A stretch of 16,830 nt of DNA from an uncultured Collinsella sp. (GCA_902494545.1 CABUTP010000012.1:1-16830), one strand, 5' to 3'; positions 6,812 to 13,466 are shown, counted from the stretch's first letter. Numbers and translations: made by a program. Notes: a model not told the origin generated them from the sequence alone.

Positions 6812-7239
6812 GCCAGGAGCGCATGGACGGGATTGTTAAAGAGTTCGTCAGGCTCCGCGGGGATCTTTTCACGGTCGGTATTGTCTGCAAAGAGTACGTT
6901 GATCTGGCCCGCTACGGTGGTGCAACGAATGAATGGAGAGCTTTCTATCTCGACGGGAATCTCCTCAACGTATGCCGGAATTCAAATCAGCCGACCAATG
7001 TTGCGAAGCCGCCCGAGGAGCTTGTACTGGCGTGCTCAAATCTTGGGAGCCCCTACTACACCGTGGACTTTGCGGATCGAGCGGATGGAACCTGGATTGT
7101 GGTGGAGACCGGCGACGGGCAGGTGTCGGGCCTCGCTGCGGCGCAGGATCCGTTTATCTACTATCAAGTGCTTGCGGATGCCCTCGAAAGGCGGGATGCG
7201 GACGGAGGCCGGGCTTGTGCGTCTGGCATTCGGGCCTAG
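6808..7239 (+). CDS. ATP-grasp protein, C-terminal half of the frameshifted gene
   Basis: 143 codons in the -1 frame relative to the upstream half. It opens at GTG 6808, which overlaps the upstream TGA (GTGA). Conserved segments of the ATP-grasp C-terminal half are clear: CKEYVDL (27-33), NEWRAFYLDGN (41-51), GSPYYTVDFADRADG (75-89) and the ATP/Mg2+-binding WIVVETGDGQVSGL (90-103). No complete ATP-grasp fold exists in either piece alone, so this is most simply one gene with a one-base deletion at 6803-6807. Coupled expression of two subunits through the GTGA overlap, or -1 slippage at CCC CCG TGA, cannot be excluded from sequence alone. Confidence 0.72.
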   Translation: MSQERMDGIVKEFVRLRGDLFTVGIVCKEYVDLARYGGATNEWRAFYLDGNLLNVCRNSNQPTNVAKPPEELVLACSNLGSPYYTVDFADRADGTWIVVETGDGQVSGLAAAQDPFIYYQVLADALERRDADGGRACASGIRA

Positions 7240-7442
7240 TGCAACACTACGCCGCGTTTGCCGAGGGGCGACGTCGCGATACGAAAGCGACGCTGTCGCA
7301 TTTGTGTCGGTCTTTCTGTTTTGATGAAACGTAGTCCCTTGATCTGGCTCACGGAGAGGTTGGAGAACTAGAGTCACCTAGTTCGTGCGTCAGAGAAACT
7401 GAGGGGATAAGGCAGTGTTCACGCTTGGCTCCGGCCCCTGCC
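7240..7442. other. Short intergenic stretch with a weak inverted repeat
   Basis: This is the space between convergent genes (the ATP-grasp half and coaX). It contains GAACTAG (7365-7371) with its complement CTAGTTC (7378-7384), plus nested GCGAC/GTCGC repeats at about 7270-7300 followed by a T-rich stretch that could weakly terminate the plus-strand operon. No convincing gene or strong terminator is seen. Confidence 0.3.
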
Positions 7443-8216
7443 CTATCCCAGCTCCTGCATGCGGCGGTAGATTTCGCAGATACCCTTGATGGTGAGCTGG
7501 CCGTCGACTATATCGAAGGCGTCGGTCGAATCGGCGACAATGCCGGCGAGGCCGCCCGTGGCGATAACGGTGGCGTCCTCGCGCCCCAGCTCGCGCTTCA
7601 TGCGCGCGACCAGGCCCTCGGCCATGGCGGCAGCGCCCGTTACGGCGCCGACCTTGATGCACTCCTCGGTATCGCGGCCGATGGCGTGCTCGGGCGCCTC
7701 GAGCGGAACGCTGGCGAGCTTGGCGGCGCGGGCGGCGAGCGCGTCCATCGAAATGCGGATGCCCGGCGCAATCGCTCCGCCAATGTAATAGCCGTCCTCG
7801 TCGATGACGTCGATATTGGTCGCGGTGCCAAAGTCCACCACGATCGCCGGGGCGCCGTAGAAGGCCTCGGCAGCGACGGCGTTGGCTACACGGTCGGCGC
7901 CCACGGCCTGGGGACGCGCCGCACGCAGCTTGGTCACCGCGGCCGTCTGTGGCCCAATGACGATGGCGTCCGCGGCAATGCGGTCGGCCACGGCGTGCCA
8001 CTCGCGCGAGAGCTGCGGCACCACGCCGGCAAAGGCGATCGCGTCGACCGCATCGAGCGAAAGGCCGTACATCTTAAAGAAACCCATCAGGCGCACATGG
8101 ATCTCGTCGGCGGTATAGGAGCGGTCGGTGGGCATGCGCCACGACTGCATCAGCTCGTCTCCGTCAAACAGGCCCATGGTCGTCTGCGTGTTTCCCATAT
8201 CGATAGCGAGCAGCAT
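7443..8216 (-). CDS. coaX: Type III pantothenate kinase
   Basis: A 257-residue cytoplasmic enzyme that phosphorylates pantothenate, the first step of coenzyme A synthesis. The open frame extends much further upstream, but MLLAIDMGNTQTTMGLFDG is the normal CoaX N-terminus and GGGAG lies just before ATG 8216; the length is typical of the family. Motifs: DMGNTQT phosphate loop (res 6-12), GADRVANAVAA (106-116, with D108 the probable catalytic Asp), VVDFGTATNIDVID (126-139), GGAIAPGI (146-153) and a C-terminal TGGLAG. It is monocistronic here, convergent with the accessory island and divergent from the tRNA. Confidence 0.95.
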   Translation of the reverse strand: MLLAIDMGNTQTTMGLFDGDELMQSWRMPTDRSYTADEIHVRLMGFFKMYGLSLDAVDAIAFAGVVPQLSREWHAVADRIAADAIVIGPQTAAVTKLRAARPQAVGADRVANAVAAEAFYGAPAIVVDFGTATNIDVIDEDGYYIGGAIAPGIRISMDALAARAAKLASVPLEAPEHAIGRDTEECIKVGAVTGAAAMAEGLVARMKRELGREDATVIATGGLAGIVADSTDAFDIVDGQLTIKGICEIYRRMQELG

Positions 8217-8252
8217 GTCTACTCCCGGTGTCGGCGTAAAAGGACGCGCACC

Positions 8253-8277
8253 ATTGTATACGCGCCGTCGACGGCGC
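8253..8277 (-). promoter_or_regulatory. Putative coaX -10 box beside a 16-bp perfect palindrome
   Basis: On the minus strand TACAAT (8258-8253) resembles a -10 box about 37 bases before the coaX ATG. Immediately upstream is GCGCCGTCGACGGCGC (8262-8277), a perfect 16-bp palindrome occupying the spacer. No good -35 is seen. A repressor site over the coaX promoter is an inference; a chance GC-rich palindrome is possible. Confidence 0.35.
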
Positions 8278-8412
8278 TCGGCTGCGATTCGTTTACGCTG
8301 ATATGGACTGAGGGGTTTAAATATGAAGGAATTATGCTCTACGAGATTTTCCTTGCCGCTTACCGAACTCCCGCGTAATATTCTTTCTTGCGCACATGAG
8401 GCGCCCAGACAT

Positions 8413-8489
8413 TGCGGGGTGGAGCAGTCTGGTAGCTCGCCGGGCTCATAACCCGGAGGTCGTAGGTTCAAATCCTGCCCCCGCGACCA
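8413..8489 (+). tRNA. Initiator tRNA-fMet (CAT anticodon)
   Basis: 77 bases with encoded CCA (8487-8489). The anticodon CAT is at 8447-8449 in a stem ending with three G-C pairs (GGG 8442-8444 / CCC 8452-8454), the hallmark of initiator tRNA. The D arm GGAGCAG..TGGTAGCTC and T loop GGTTCAAATCC are standard. The first acceptor pair is T8413 with G8485, a weak pair in the place where initiators carry a 1-72 mismatch. Discriminator base A8486. Confidence 0.96.
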
Positions 8490-8498
8490 AGAACTTGC

Positions 8499-8528
8499 AG
8501 CTCGTCGGCCTAGCCGGCGAGCTTTTTT
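8499..8528 (+). terminator. Intrinsic terminator of the tRNA-fMet gene
   Basis: AGCTCGTCGGC (8499-8509) pairs with GCCGGCGAGCT (8513-8523) in 11 pairs with one G-T wobble and a 3-base loop, followed by T6. It starts 10 bases after the tRNA CCA. Confidence 0.92.
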
Positions 8529-8578
8529 GTTATCCCGGGACCGTGTGTTCGGTCCAATTCTCGGCCTCTCAAACAAAA

Positions 8579-8833
8579 TCTCGATCTGTAACATCTAGAC
8601 CCGATTTGGGCGGCTAGGTGTTACAGATCGAGATATAGCGGTGGATTGGGTCGCGTTTGTCTAAATCTGTAACACGAGGGACGGATTCTGCCGAGTTGTT
8701 GTTACAGATCGAGATTTTCTAGCAGGCGGGTCCCGTTTGTCTCGATCTGTAACATCTGGGGCCCATTTTGCCGAGTTACTGTTACAGATCGAGACATTTG
8801 GACAGAGCGGGTCCGTATATTCGATTCGAAACA
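8579..8833. repeat. Array A: 15-bp motif in alternating orientation every 39-41 bp
   Basis: The motif TCTCGATCTGTAACA occurs on plus at 8579-8593, 8660-8674 (TCTAAATCTGTAACA) and 8740-8754. Its complement TGTTACAGATCGAGA occurs at 8619-8633, 8700-8714 and 8780-8794. A degenerate plus copy (ATTCGATTCGAAACA) sits at 8819-8833, where the next one is expected. Start-to-start steps are 40, 41, 40, 40, 40 and 39 bases, and spacers are 24-26 bases. Neighbouring copies form three perfect or near-perfect hairpins. Spacers at equal positions are related (for example TTTTGCCGAGTTAC and GGGTCCCGTTTG), so the array also reads as an ~80-bp unit repeated in tandem. The same array occurs at 13331-13466. It fills most of the gene-free stretch 8529-8999. 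Confidence 0.92.
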
Positions 8834-8870
8834 TGCCGGCAAGGCAGATACTAGGGAACTCTACTAGGCC

Positions 8871-8910
8871 GCCTCCCATTTCTTGGACATTAGAAATGGG
8901 AGGCTTCTTT
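8871..8910 (+). terminator. Perfect 12-bp hairpin, terminator-like
   Basis: GCCTCCCATTTC (8871-8882) and GAAATGGGAGGC (8893-8904) pair perfectly around a 10-base loop, followed on the plus strand by TTCTTT. No plus-strand gene lies upstream after the tRNA terminator. It could instead stop the minus-strand PTS transcript, whose gene ends at 9000, although there is no T run on that side. Confidence 0.55.
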
Positions 8911-8999
8911 ATGGACGGGAGAGTCAGGCACGACCGCCCTCGGACTTCACCCACCTCAACTGCCCTCAATTACATGGAGCTGGTCGAAAAGGGCGCAAG

Positions 9000-10448
9000 C
9001 TAGCGGGCGCCTTCCTCGTCGTCGTTGGGTCGGTAGGTGATGAACTCGATAACAAAGGCCAGAACGGCAGAGACGAGTGCGGCGATGATCGCGTAGATCA
9101 TGTGGGAGATCCCGGCGCCACCAGGGGTCCCGTCGATGAAGTTGAGCAGGTTGAAGACGCCGAGGCCGCCCGAGATGTACATGAGGGCGCCCGTCATTCC
9201 CACGATGGCGCCGCCCACGGCGGAGCTCAGGCATGCCACGACGAACGCGCGCTTGTTGGGGAGGGCGATGCCGTAGATGCCCGGCTCGGTGACGCCGAAG
9301 AAGAAGGCGGAGATCATCGCGGGAAGGGCGATGCCGCGGAAGCGCTCGTCCTTGTTTTTGAGGTACATGGCAAAGATGACCGCTCCGAGCGCGAACCCGT
9401 GGCCGATGGTGGCGGCGAGCACGCTGTCGTGGCCGAGGGTGTTCAGGTTCATGATGGAGATGGGGATGAGGCTCCAGTGGAAGCCAAAGATGACGAGGCA
9501 CATCCACAGTCCGCCGACCAGGGCGCTGCCCAAGACGGAACCAACCACGGGAAGCTGGAAGATGAACGAGAACGCCGCGCTCAGCAGGTTGGTGATGAGG
9601 GTGGCCACCGGGCCGATGATGAGGTAGCCCAAGACGATGGAGACCGTCATCGTGGCGAGCGGGACGAGGAACATCTTGAGCGCAGCCGGCATCCAGCTCT
9701 TGAGCCAGCGCTCAAGGATAGAGCCGAACCACACCATGAGAAGGACTGGGATCACCGAGCTCACGTAGCCGGACACGGGCATGATGATGGGGAGCCCGAG
9801 GGCGGTGGCGTACCACGAGAACGTGCCGGCCACGCCGAGGTCGATGCTGCCGAGCGCCTCGCCCGAGGTCAGGGCGACCATCGTCGGGTAGAGGAGCGCC
9901 ACGCCGATTGCCACGCCGGTGAACTCGTTCATGCGGAACTTGCGCGCGGCGCTGAACGCCAGGGCGACGGGAAGGAAGTAGAAGAAGCCGTCAGCCACGG
10001 TGTAGAGCAGCGTGTAGAGGCCGTCGTTTGCAAAGGCCGGGACGAAGTAGGTGATGAGGGCAAGCAGTCCCTTCATGATGCCTGCGGCGGCAAGCGGTCC
10101 CAGGATGGGCTGGAAGATGCCAGAGATGAGGTCGATGATGACGGAGGCCACGGTCTTTTCGCCCTGGGGCTCGTCGTCGGCGCTTGCGCCGCTCGAGAAG
10201 TTGCCGGCCTCCAGGACCGCGTCGTAGACGTCCTCGACGATGTTACCCACGACCACCTGGTACTGGCCGTTGGCCTGGATGACCTGGATGACGCCCTTGA
10301 GGGCCTCGATCTTGGCCGTGTTGGCGCGGGACTCGTCCTTGAGCTTGAAGCGCACGCGCGTGATGCAGTGCGCGACGCTGGCGACGTTCTCGGCGCCGCC
10401 TACGTTCTCGAGTATGGATCTGGCCAGGTCGTCGTATTTTTCTGCCAT
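9000..10448 (-). CDS. PTS beta-glucoside-type EIIBC permease
   Basis: A 482-residue membrane protein that imports and phosphorylates a beta-glucoside (cellobiose, arbutin or salicin type) using phosphate passed from EIIA. The EIIB domain (res ~1-85) has the phosphorylated Cys28 in HCITRVRF. A linker (about 88-105) leads to the EIIC domain with about ten hydrophobic helices and the GVTEPGIYGIALP motif. The protein ends YRPNDDEEGAR, with no C-terminal EIIA domain as in full-length BglF, so EIIA must come from another gene. ATG 10448 is preceded by AAGGAG 7 bases upstream. It lies 31 bases downstream of the GH1 gene in one operon, which links uptake to hydrolysis. No BglG/LicT antiterminator gene or obvious RAT site is seen in the window. 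Confidence 0.93.
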   Translation of the reverse strand: MAEKYDDLARSILENVGGAENVASVAHCITRVRFKLKDESRANTAKIEALKGVIQVIQANGQYQVVVGNIVEDVYDAVLEAGNFSSGASADDEPQGEKTVASVIIDLISGIFQPILGPLAAAGIMKGLLALITYFVPAFANDGLYTLLYTVADGFFYFLPVALAFSAARKFRMNEFTGVAIGVALLYPTMVALTSGEALGSIDLGVAGTFSWYATALGLPIIMPVSGYVSSVIPVLLMVWFGSILERWLKSWMPAALKMFLVPLATMTVSIVLGYLIIGPVATLITNLLSAAFSFIFQLPVVGSVLGSALVGGLWMCLVIFGFHWSLIPISIMNLNTLGHDSVLAATIGHGFALGAVIFAMYLKNKDERFRGIALPAMISAFFFGVTEPGIYGIALPNKRAFVVACLSSAVGGAIVGMTGALMYISGGLGVFNLLNFIDGTPGGAGISHMIYAIIAALVSAVLAFVIEFITYRPNDDEEGAR

Positions 10449-10479
10449 TATTTTCTCCTTAGTGATATTGCCCGGGCGG

Positions 10480-11910
10480 CTAGCCCAGGTCGCCTCCGTT
10501 GGTGGCGATGGCCTGTTGGTACCAGTAGAAGCTCTTCTTGCGCCTGCGCTCGAGCGTGCCGTTGCCCAGGTTGTCGCGGTCCACGTAGATGAAGCCGTAG
10601 CGCTTCTCCATCTCGCCGGAGCCCGCGCTCACGAGGTCGATCGGCCCCCAGGTGGTGTAGCCGAGCATCTCGACGCCGTCCTGCTCGATGGCGTCGCGCA
10701 TGGCCTCGATGTGCTCGCGCAGGTAGGCGATGCGGTAGTCGTCCTCGATCGTGCCGTCGGGAAGTACCTCGTCATAGGCGCCGAGGCCGTTCTCCACCAC
10801 AAAGAGCGGCTTCTGGTAGCGGTCCCAGAGGTCGTTGATCGTGATGCGGAATCCCAGCGGGTCGATGACCCAGCCCCAGTCGCTCGTGCGCACGTAGGGG
10901 TTCTCCACGCCGGCGAAGGCGTTGCCCTCGGCGACACCGCCCACGGAGTCGGGGTCGCCCGCGGTGCAGCGCGAGGAGTAGTAGCTAAACGAGATAAAGT
11001 CGACGGTGTTCTCCGCAAGGATGTGCTCGTCCTCGGCGGTCATGCCCACGTCGATACCCTCGCGCTCGAGCATCTTGAGCGCGTAGCCGGGGTAGTGCCC
11101 GCGCGCCTGCACGTCCACGAAGAAGAGGTCCTCCTGGTTCTTGACCTGCGCCGCACGAACGTCCTCGGGGCGGCAGGAGTAGGGGTAGTAGCTTCCCGCG
11201 GCGAGCATGCAGCCCACCTTGTTCTCCGGGTCGACCTCGTGGGCGATCTTGGTGGCCCAGGCGCTCGCCACGAGCTCGTTGTGCGCAGCGCGGTACTCGG
11301 CCTCGCGGGCATTCTCCCCGGGCTCGAGGACGATGCCGGCACCCATGAAGGGACGGTGCAAGATCATGTTCATTTCGTTGAACGTGATCCACCAGCGAAC
11401 GAGGCCGCGGTAGCGGTTGAAGAGCACCGTCACGAGCCGCTTGTAGAGCTCGATGAGGGCGCGGTTTCGCCAGGCGCCGTACTTCTTGACGAGGTGGATG
11501 GGACAGTCGAAGTGCGTGATGGTCACGAGGGGCTCGATCCCGTGCTCGCGGCAGCAGCGGAACACGTCCTCGTAGAAGGCGAGCCCGGCCTCGTTGGGCT
11601 CCTCCTCGTCGCCATTGGGGAAGATGCGGCTCCAGGCGATGGAGAGGCGAAAGACCTTAAAGCCCATCTCCGCGAAGAGGGCTATGTCCTCGCGGTAGCG
11701 GTGGTAGAAGTCGATGCCCGTTTGGGCTGGGTAGTAGTACCCGGGCTCAAAGTCGAGCATGCGCCTCAGGCCGCGGCTTACGTCGTTGCGCTCCGGCCCG
11801 TGTGGGATGACGTCGACGTTGGCAAGGCCGCGGCCGCCCTCGTCATAACCTCCCTCGCATTGGTTGGCGGCGGTGGCTCCTCCCCACAGGAACCCTTTTG
11901 GAAATGGCAT
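10480..11910 (-). CDS. bglA: 6-phospho-beta-glucosidase (GH1)
   Basis: A 476-residue GH1 enzyme that hydrolyses the phosphorylated beta-glucoside delivered by the adjacent PTS, in the cytoplasm. The N-terminal GH1 signature FLWGGATAANQCEGG is at 7-21. The acid/base Glu is E179 in ITFNEMN and the nucleophile is E373 in LFVVENGLGAYD. WGPIDLVSAGSGEMEKRYGF (421-440) contains the Ser and Lys-x-Tyr pattern that binds the 6-phosphate in phospho-glycosidases. ATG 11910 has an excellent AAGGAGG about 5 bases upstream. It is the first gene of the bgl pair. The symbol is a family-level choice; substrate preference within beta-glucosides cannot be read. Confidence 0.93.
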   Translation of the reverse strand: MPFPKGFLWGGATAANQCEGGYDEGGRGLANVDVIPHGPERNDVSRGLRRMLDFEPGYYYPAQTGIDFYHRYREDIALFAEMGFKVFRLSIAWSRIFPNGDEEEPNEAGLAFYEDVFRCCREHGIEPLVTITHFDCPIHLVKKYGAWRNRALIELYKRLVTVLFNRYRGLVRWWITFNEMNMILHRPFMGAGIVLEPGENAREAEYRAAHNELVASAWATKIAHEVDPENKVGCMLAAGSYYPYSCRPEDVRAAQVKNQEDLFFVDVQARGHYPGYALKMLEREGIDVGMTAEDEHILAENTVDFISFSYYSSRCTAGDPDSVGGVAEGNAFAGVENPYVRTSDWGWVIDPLGFRITINDLWDRYQKPLFVVENGLGAYDEVLPDGTIEDDYRIAYLREHIEAMRDAIEQDGVEMLGYTTWGPIDLVSAGSGEMEKRYGFIYVDRDNLGNGTLERRRKKSFYWYQQAIATNGGDLG

Positions 11911-11928
11911 GGTGCCTCCTTCTCTCTG

Positions 11929-11953
11929 GCGCCCCCACCTCTGCGGGGGACGC
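11929..11953. promoter_or_regulatory. GC-rich hairpin in the 5' leader of the bgl operon
   Basis: GCGCCCCC (11929-11936) pairs with GGGGGACGC (11945-11953) with one bulged A. On the minus strand it sits just before the AAGGAGG site of the GH1 gene and could shield or present that site. On the plus strand it is followed by TTTAATAA and so resembles a weak terminator. Its function is not decided. Confidence 0.35.
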
Positions 11954-11968
11954 TTTAATAACGTCCTT

Positions 11969-12019
11969 GCGGCCTCGCGCGCCGGGCCCGTGGCCCTTTC
12001 CCTGATGCGCGCGGGCCGC
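11969..12019 (-). terminator. Strong GC hairpin after the EamA transporter gene
   Basis: On the minus strand GCGGCCCGCGCGC (12019-12007) pairs with GCGCGCGAGGCCGC (11982-11969) in 13 pairs with one bulge, starting 14 bases after the transporter stop. The loop contains GGGCC/GGCCC repeats. No T run follows, so termination is probable but not certain; some read-through into bgl is possible. Confidence 0.5.
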
Positions 12020-12033
12020 CTGTGAAGGGGTGA

Positions 12034-13014
12034 CTAGCTGACGGCTTGTCCCGCGGCAACGTGACGTGCCTCCCGGCCTTCGACCAGGGAGGGGACCTGT
12101 GCCAGGCATACGCCGGCGAGGATGATGGCGACGCCCAGCCACTCGACGACGCCGAGCGGCTCGCCGAGGACGATCATGGCGATGAGCAGGCCGGCGGGGA
12201 GTTCCGCGGCGGCCATGACAGTGGAGAGGCCCGCGGGCAGGTGCGGAGAGCCCATGCCGAAGAGCAGGACCGGGCAGAGCATGCCAAAGAAGCCGGCGAT
12301 GACGGCAAAGGGCAGGATGCCCTGGGCGAGGACGCCCGAGACGACGTAGTCCGGGCACACCGTGAGCGACATGACCACGGAGCCCGCGCACACGATGACG
12401 CCGCGCTGCTCGGACGAGCAGGGGGCCTCGACCCTGCCGGAGAGGGTGACAAAGAGGGAGCAAGACACGGCCGCCCCCAGCGCGCAGAGCAGGGCCACGG
12501 GGTCGTACCCGGTGATGCCGGTCTTGTAAACGCCGCTCGCGAACACCGTCCCGAAGACGATGACCAGGGCGGAGACTACTTGGAGGGGCCTCGGCGGCCG
12601 GCGCGTCATGACGGTCTGCCACACGAGCCCCAGCCACGTGAACTGGAAGAGGAGCGTGAGCGCCACCGGGGCGGGCAGCACGCTCATGGCGTAGCAATAG
12701 AGGATTGAGGTGAGGCAGGTGAGGGCTCCCAGGCCCATGAGCTTAAGAGCGAGCTTCCAACCCACGCGCTGCCAGCGGTGCCCGAGCGCGTGGCCCGCGA
12801 GCGTGGCGAGGGCGAAGAAGAGACAGCCGAACCACGCCTGGCTCGCCACCACCTGCGCCGAGGTGAAGCCCGCGGCGTAGGCGAGCTTGTAGGTCGTGGC
12901 CATCGCGCCGTAGCAGGCGCCGCCCGCAAAGACCTGGAGCGCCGCCTTGGCCTGTCCCGCGCCCGTGGCTCCCGCCTCGGCGGTCTGCTGCTTGATTGTG
13001 TTTGTTCCTGCCAT
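12034..13014 (-). CDS. EamA/DMT-family transporter
   Basis: A 326-residue inner-membrane protein with about ten hydrophobic helices in two EamA-like halves (res ~22-145 and ~165-305). The second half ends with the typical ELPAGLLIAMIVLGEPLGVVEWLGVAIILAG pattern. Members export or import small metabolites; the substrate is unknown. The frame is open to ATG 13056, but ATG 13014 has AAGGGAG (13025-13019) just upstream and is preferred. It reads towards the bgl operon with 123 bases between and a strong hairpin in the gap, so it is probably a separate transcript. Its leader carries a terminator and alternative hairpins, which suggests attenuation. Confidence 0.88.
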   Translation of the reverse strand: MAGTNTIKQQTAEAGATGAGQAKAALQVFAGGACYGAMATTYKLAYAAGFTSAQVVASQAWFGCLFFALATLAGHALGHRWQRVGWKLALKLMGLGALTCLTSILYCYAMSVLPAPVALTLLFQFTWLGLVWQTVMTRRPPRPLQVVSALVIVFGTVFASGVYKTGITGYDPVALLCALGAAVSCSLFVTLSGRVEAPCSSEQRGVIVCAGSVVMSLTVCPDYVVSGVLAQGILPFAVIAGFFGMLCPVLLFGMGSPHLPAGLSTVMAAAELPAGLLIAMIVLGEPLGVVEWLGVAIILAGVCLAQVPSLVEGREARHVAAGQAVS

Positions 13015-13026
13015 TAGGCTCCCTTC

Positions 13027-13063
13027 CGTCTGCTGTCTTGCAGACGCACATCTCATGCGTCTG
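13027..13063 (-). promoter_or_regulatory. Mutually exclusive hairpins next to the EamA ribosome-binding site
   Basis: On plus coordinates CGTCTGC (13027-13033), GCAGACGCA (13040-13048) and TGCGTCTG (13056-13063) share a core. The middle segment can pair perfectly with either outer one, so only one hairpin can form at a time. The gene-proximal hairpin ends one base from the AAGGGAG site of the transporter gene. This layout is typical of a translation switch. The pairing is seen; the regulation is inferred. Confidence 0.5.
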
Positions 13064-13131
13064 TTCCCTGCAGTCGGAAGGTGGGCTCATGCGGTCCTCT
13101 GGCGGTGCATGTGGCACCTGCTGCCAAGACG

Positions 13132-13167
13132 AAAAAAGCCACGCAACCGACTGCTCGGTTGCGTGGC
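13132..13167 (-). terminator. Intrinsic terminator in the EamA leader (possible attenuator)
   Basis: CGGTTGCGTGGC (13156-13167) and GCCACGCAACCG (13138-13149) form a perfect 12-bp stem with a 6-base loop. On the minus strand it is followed by T6 (13137-13132). No minus-strand gene lies just upstream, so it may stop transcription in the leader of the transporter gene, about 118 bases before its ATG. A possible promoter further upstream has TTGACG at 13246-13241. Confidence 0.8.
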
Positions 13168-13330
13168 AAAAAGGTGGCTAGCGCCCAGAAAAGTCCACGC
13201 GTTTTTAGACGGAGACAAGGTACTACAACAGGTGAGATGCCGTCAAGAAAAGCCGAGGAAAAAAGTAAGTCTCTGCCCGCCGCACCTGTGGCGGTCGTTT
13301 CCCCGAACGGGGCAGCGCTGTTGGGGACTG

Positions 13331-13466
13331 TCTCGATCTGTAACAGGTGGGGTTCAAAAGGGGGTCTAGATGTTACAGATCTAGATTGTTGGGGATGGGT
13401 TGAGAGGAATGTCTTGATCTGTAACAGTAAGACCCGGTTTTGCTGAGTAACTGTTACAGATCGAGA
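13331..13466. repeat. Array B: second copy of the alternating 15-bp motif array
   Basis: Plus-orientation motifs lie at 13331-13345 (TCTCGATCTGTAACA) and 13412-13426 (TCTTGATCTGTAACA). Complement copies lie at 13371-13385 (TGTTACAGATCTAGA) and 13452-13466 (TGTTACAGATCGAGA). Steps are 40, 41 and 40 bases, the same pitch as array A 4.5 kb away. The last spacer (TTTTGCTGAGTAAC) resembles the TTTTGCCGAGTTAC spacer of array A, so the two arrays share a common ancestor. It ends 142 bases before the oxidoreductase ATG. The rest of the gene-free stretch 13168-13608 shows only small GC hairpins, such as CCCC/GGGG around 13301-13312. Confidence 0.92.

Noticed and set aside
7365..7384. Terminator after coaX (GAACTAG/CTAGTTC)
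   Set aside because: Only 7 bp, AT-rich and without a T tract; kept as a weak inverted repeat.
8217..8594. N-terminal extension of coaX through the tRNA
   Set aside because: It would translate the antisense of the tRNA-fMet gene. The normal CoaX start and a ribosome site lie at 8216.
8579..8833. CRISPR array
   Set aside because: The repeats are only 15 bp, alternate in orientation, and have spacers related to one another. No cas genes are in the window.
8883..10592. Long plus-strand frame opposite the PTS gene
   Set aside because: It is the antisense shadow of the GC-rich EIIBC gene, with a low-complexity Asp/Glu/Gly/His composition and no ribosome site.
10240..11958. 572-codon plus-strand frame opposite the GH1 gene
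   Set aside because: Antisense shadow of the 6-phospho-beta-glucosidase; the composition is unlike a real protein and the minus-strand frame has full family motifs.
11911..11968. LicT/BglG antiterminator (RAT) site before the bgl operon
   Set aside because: The leader hairpin is a plain GC stem and does not match the RAT pattern; no antiterminator gene is nearby.
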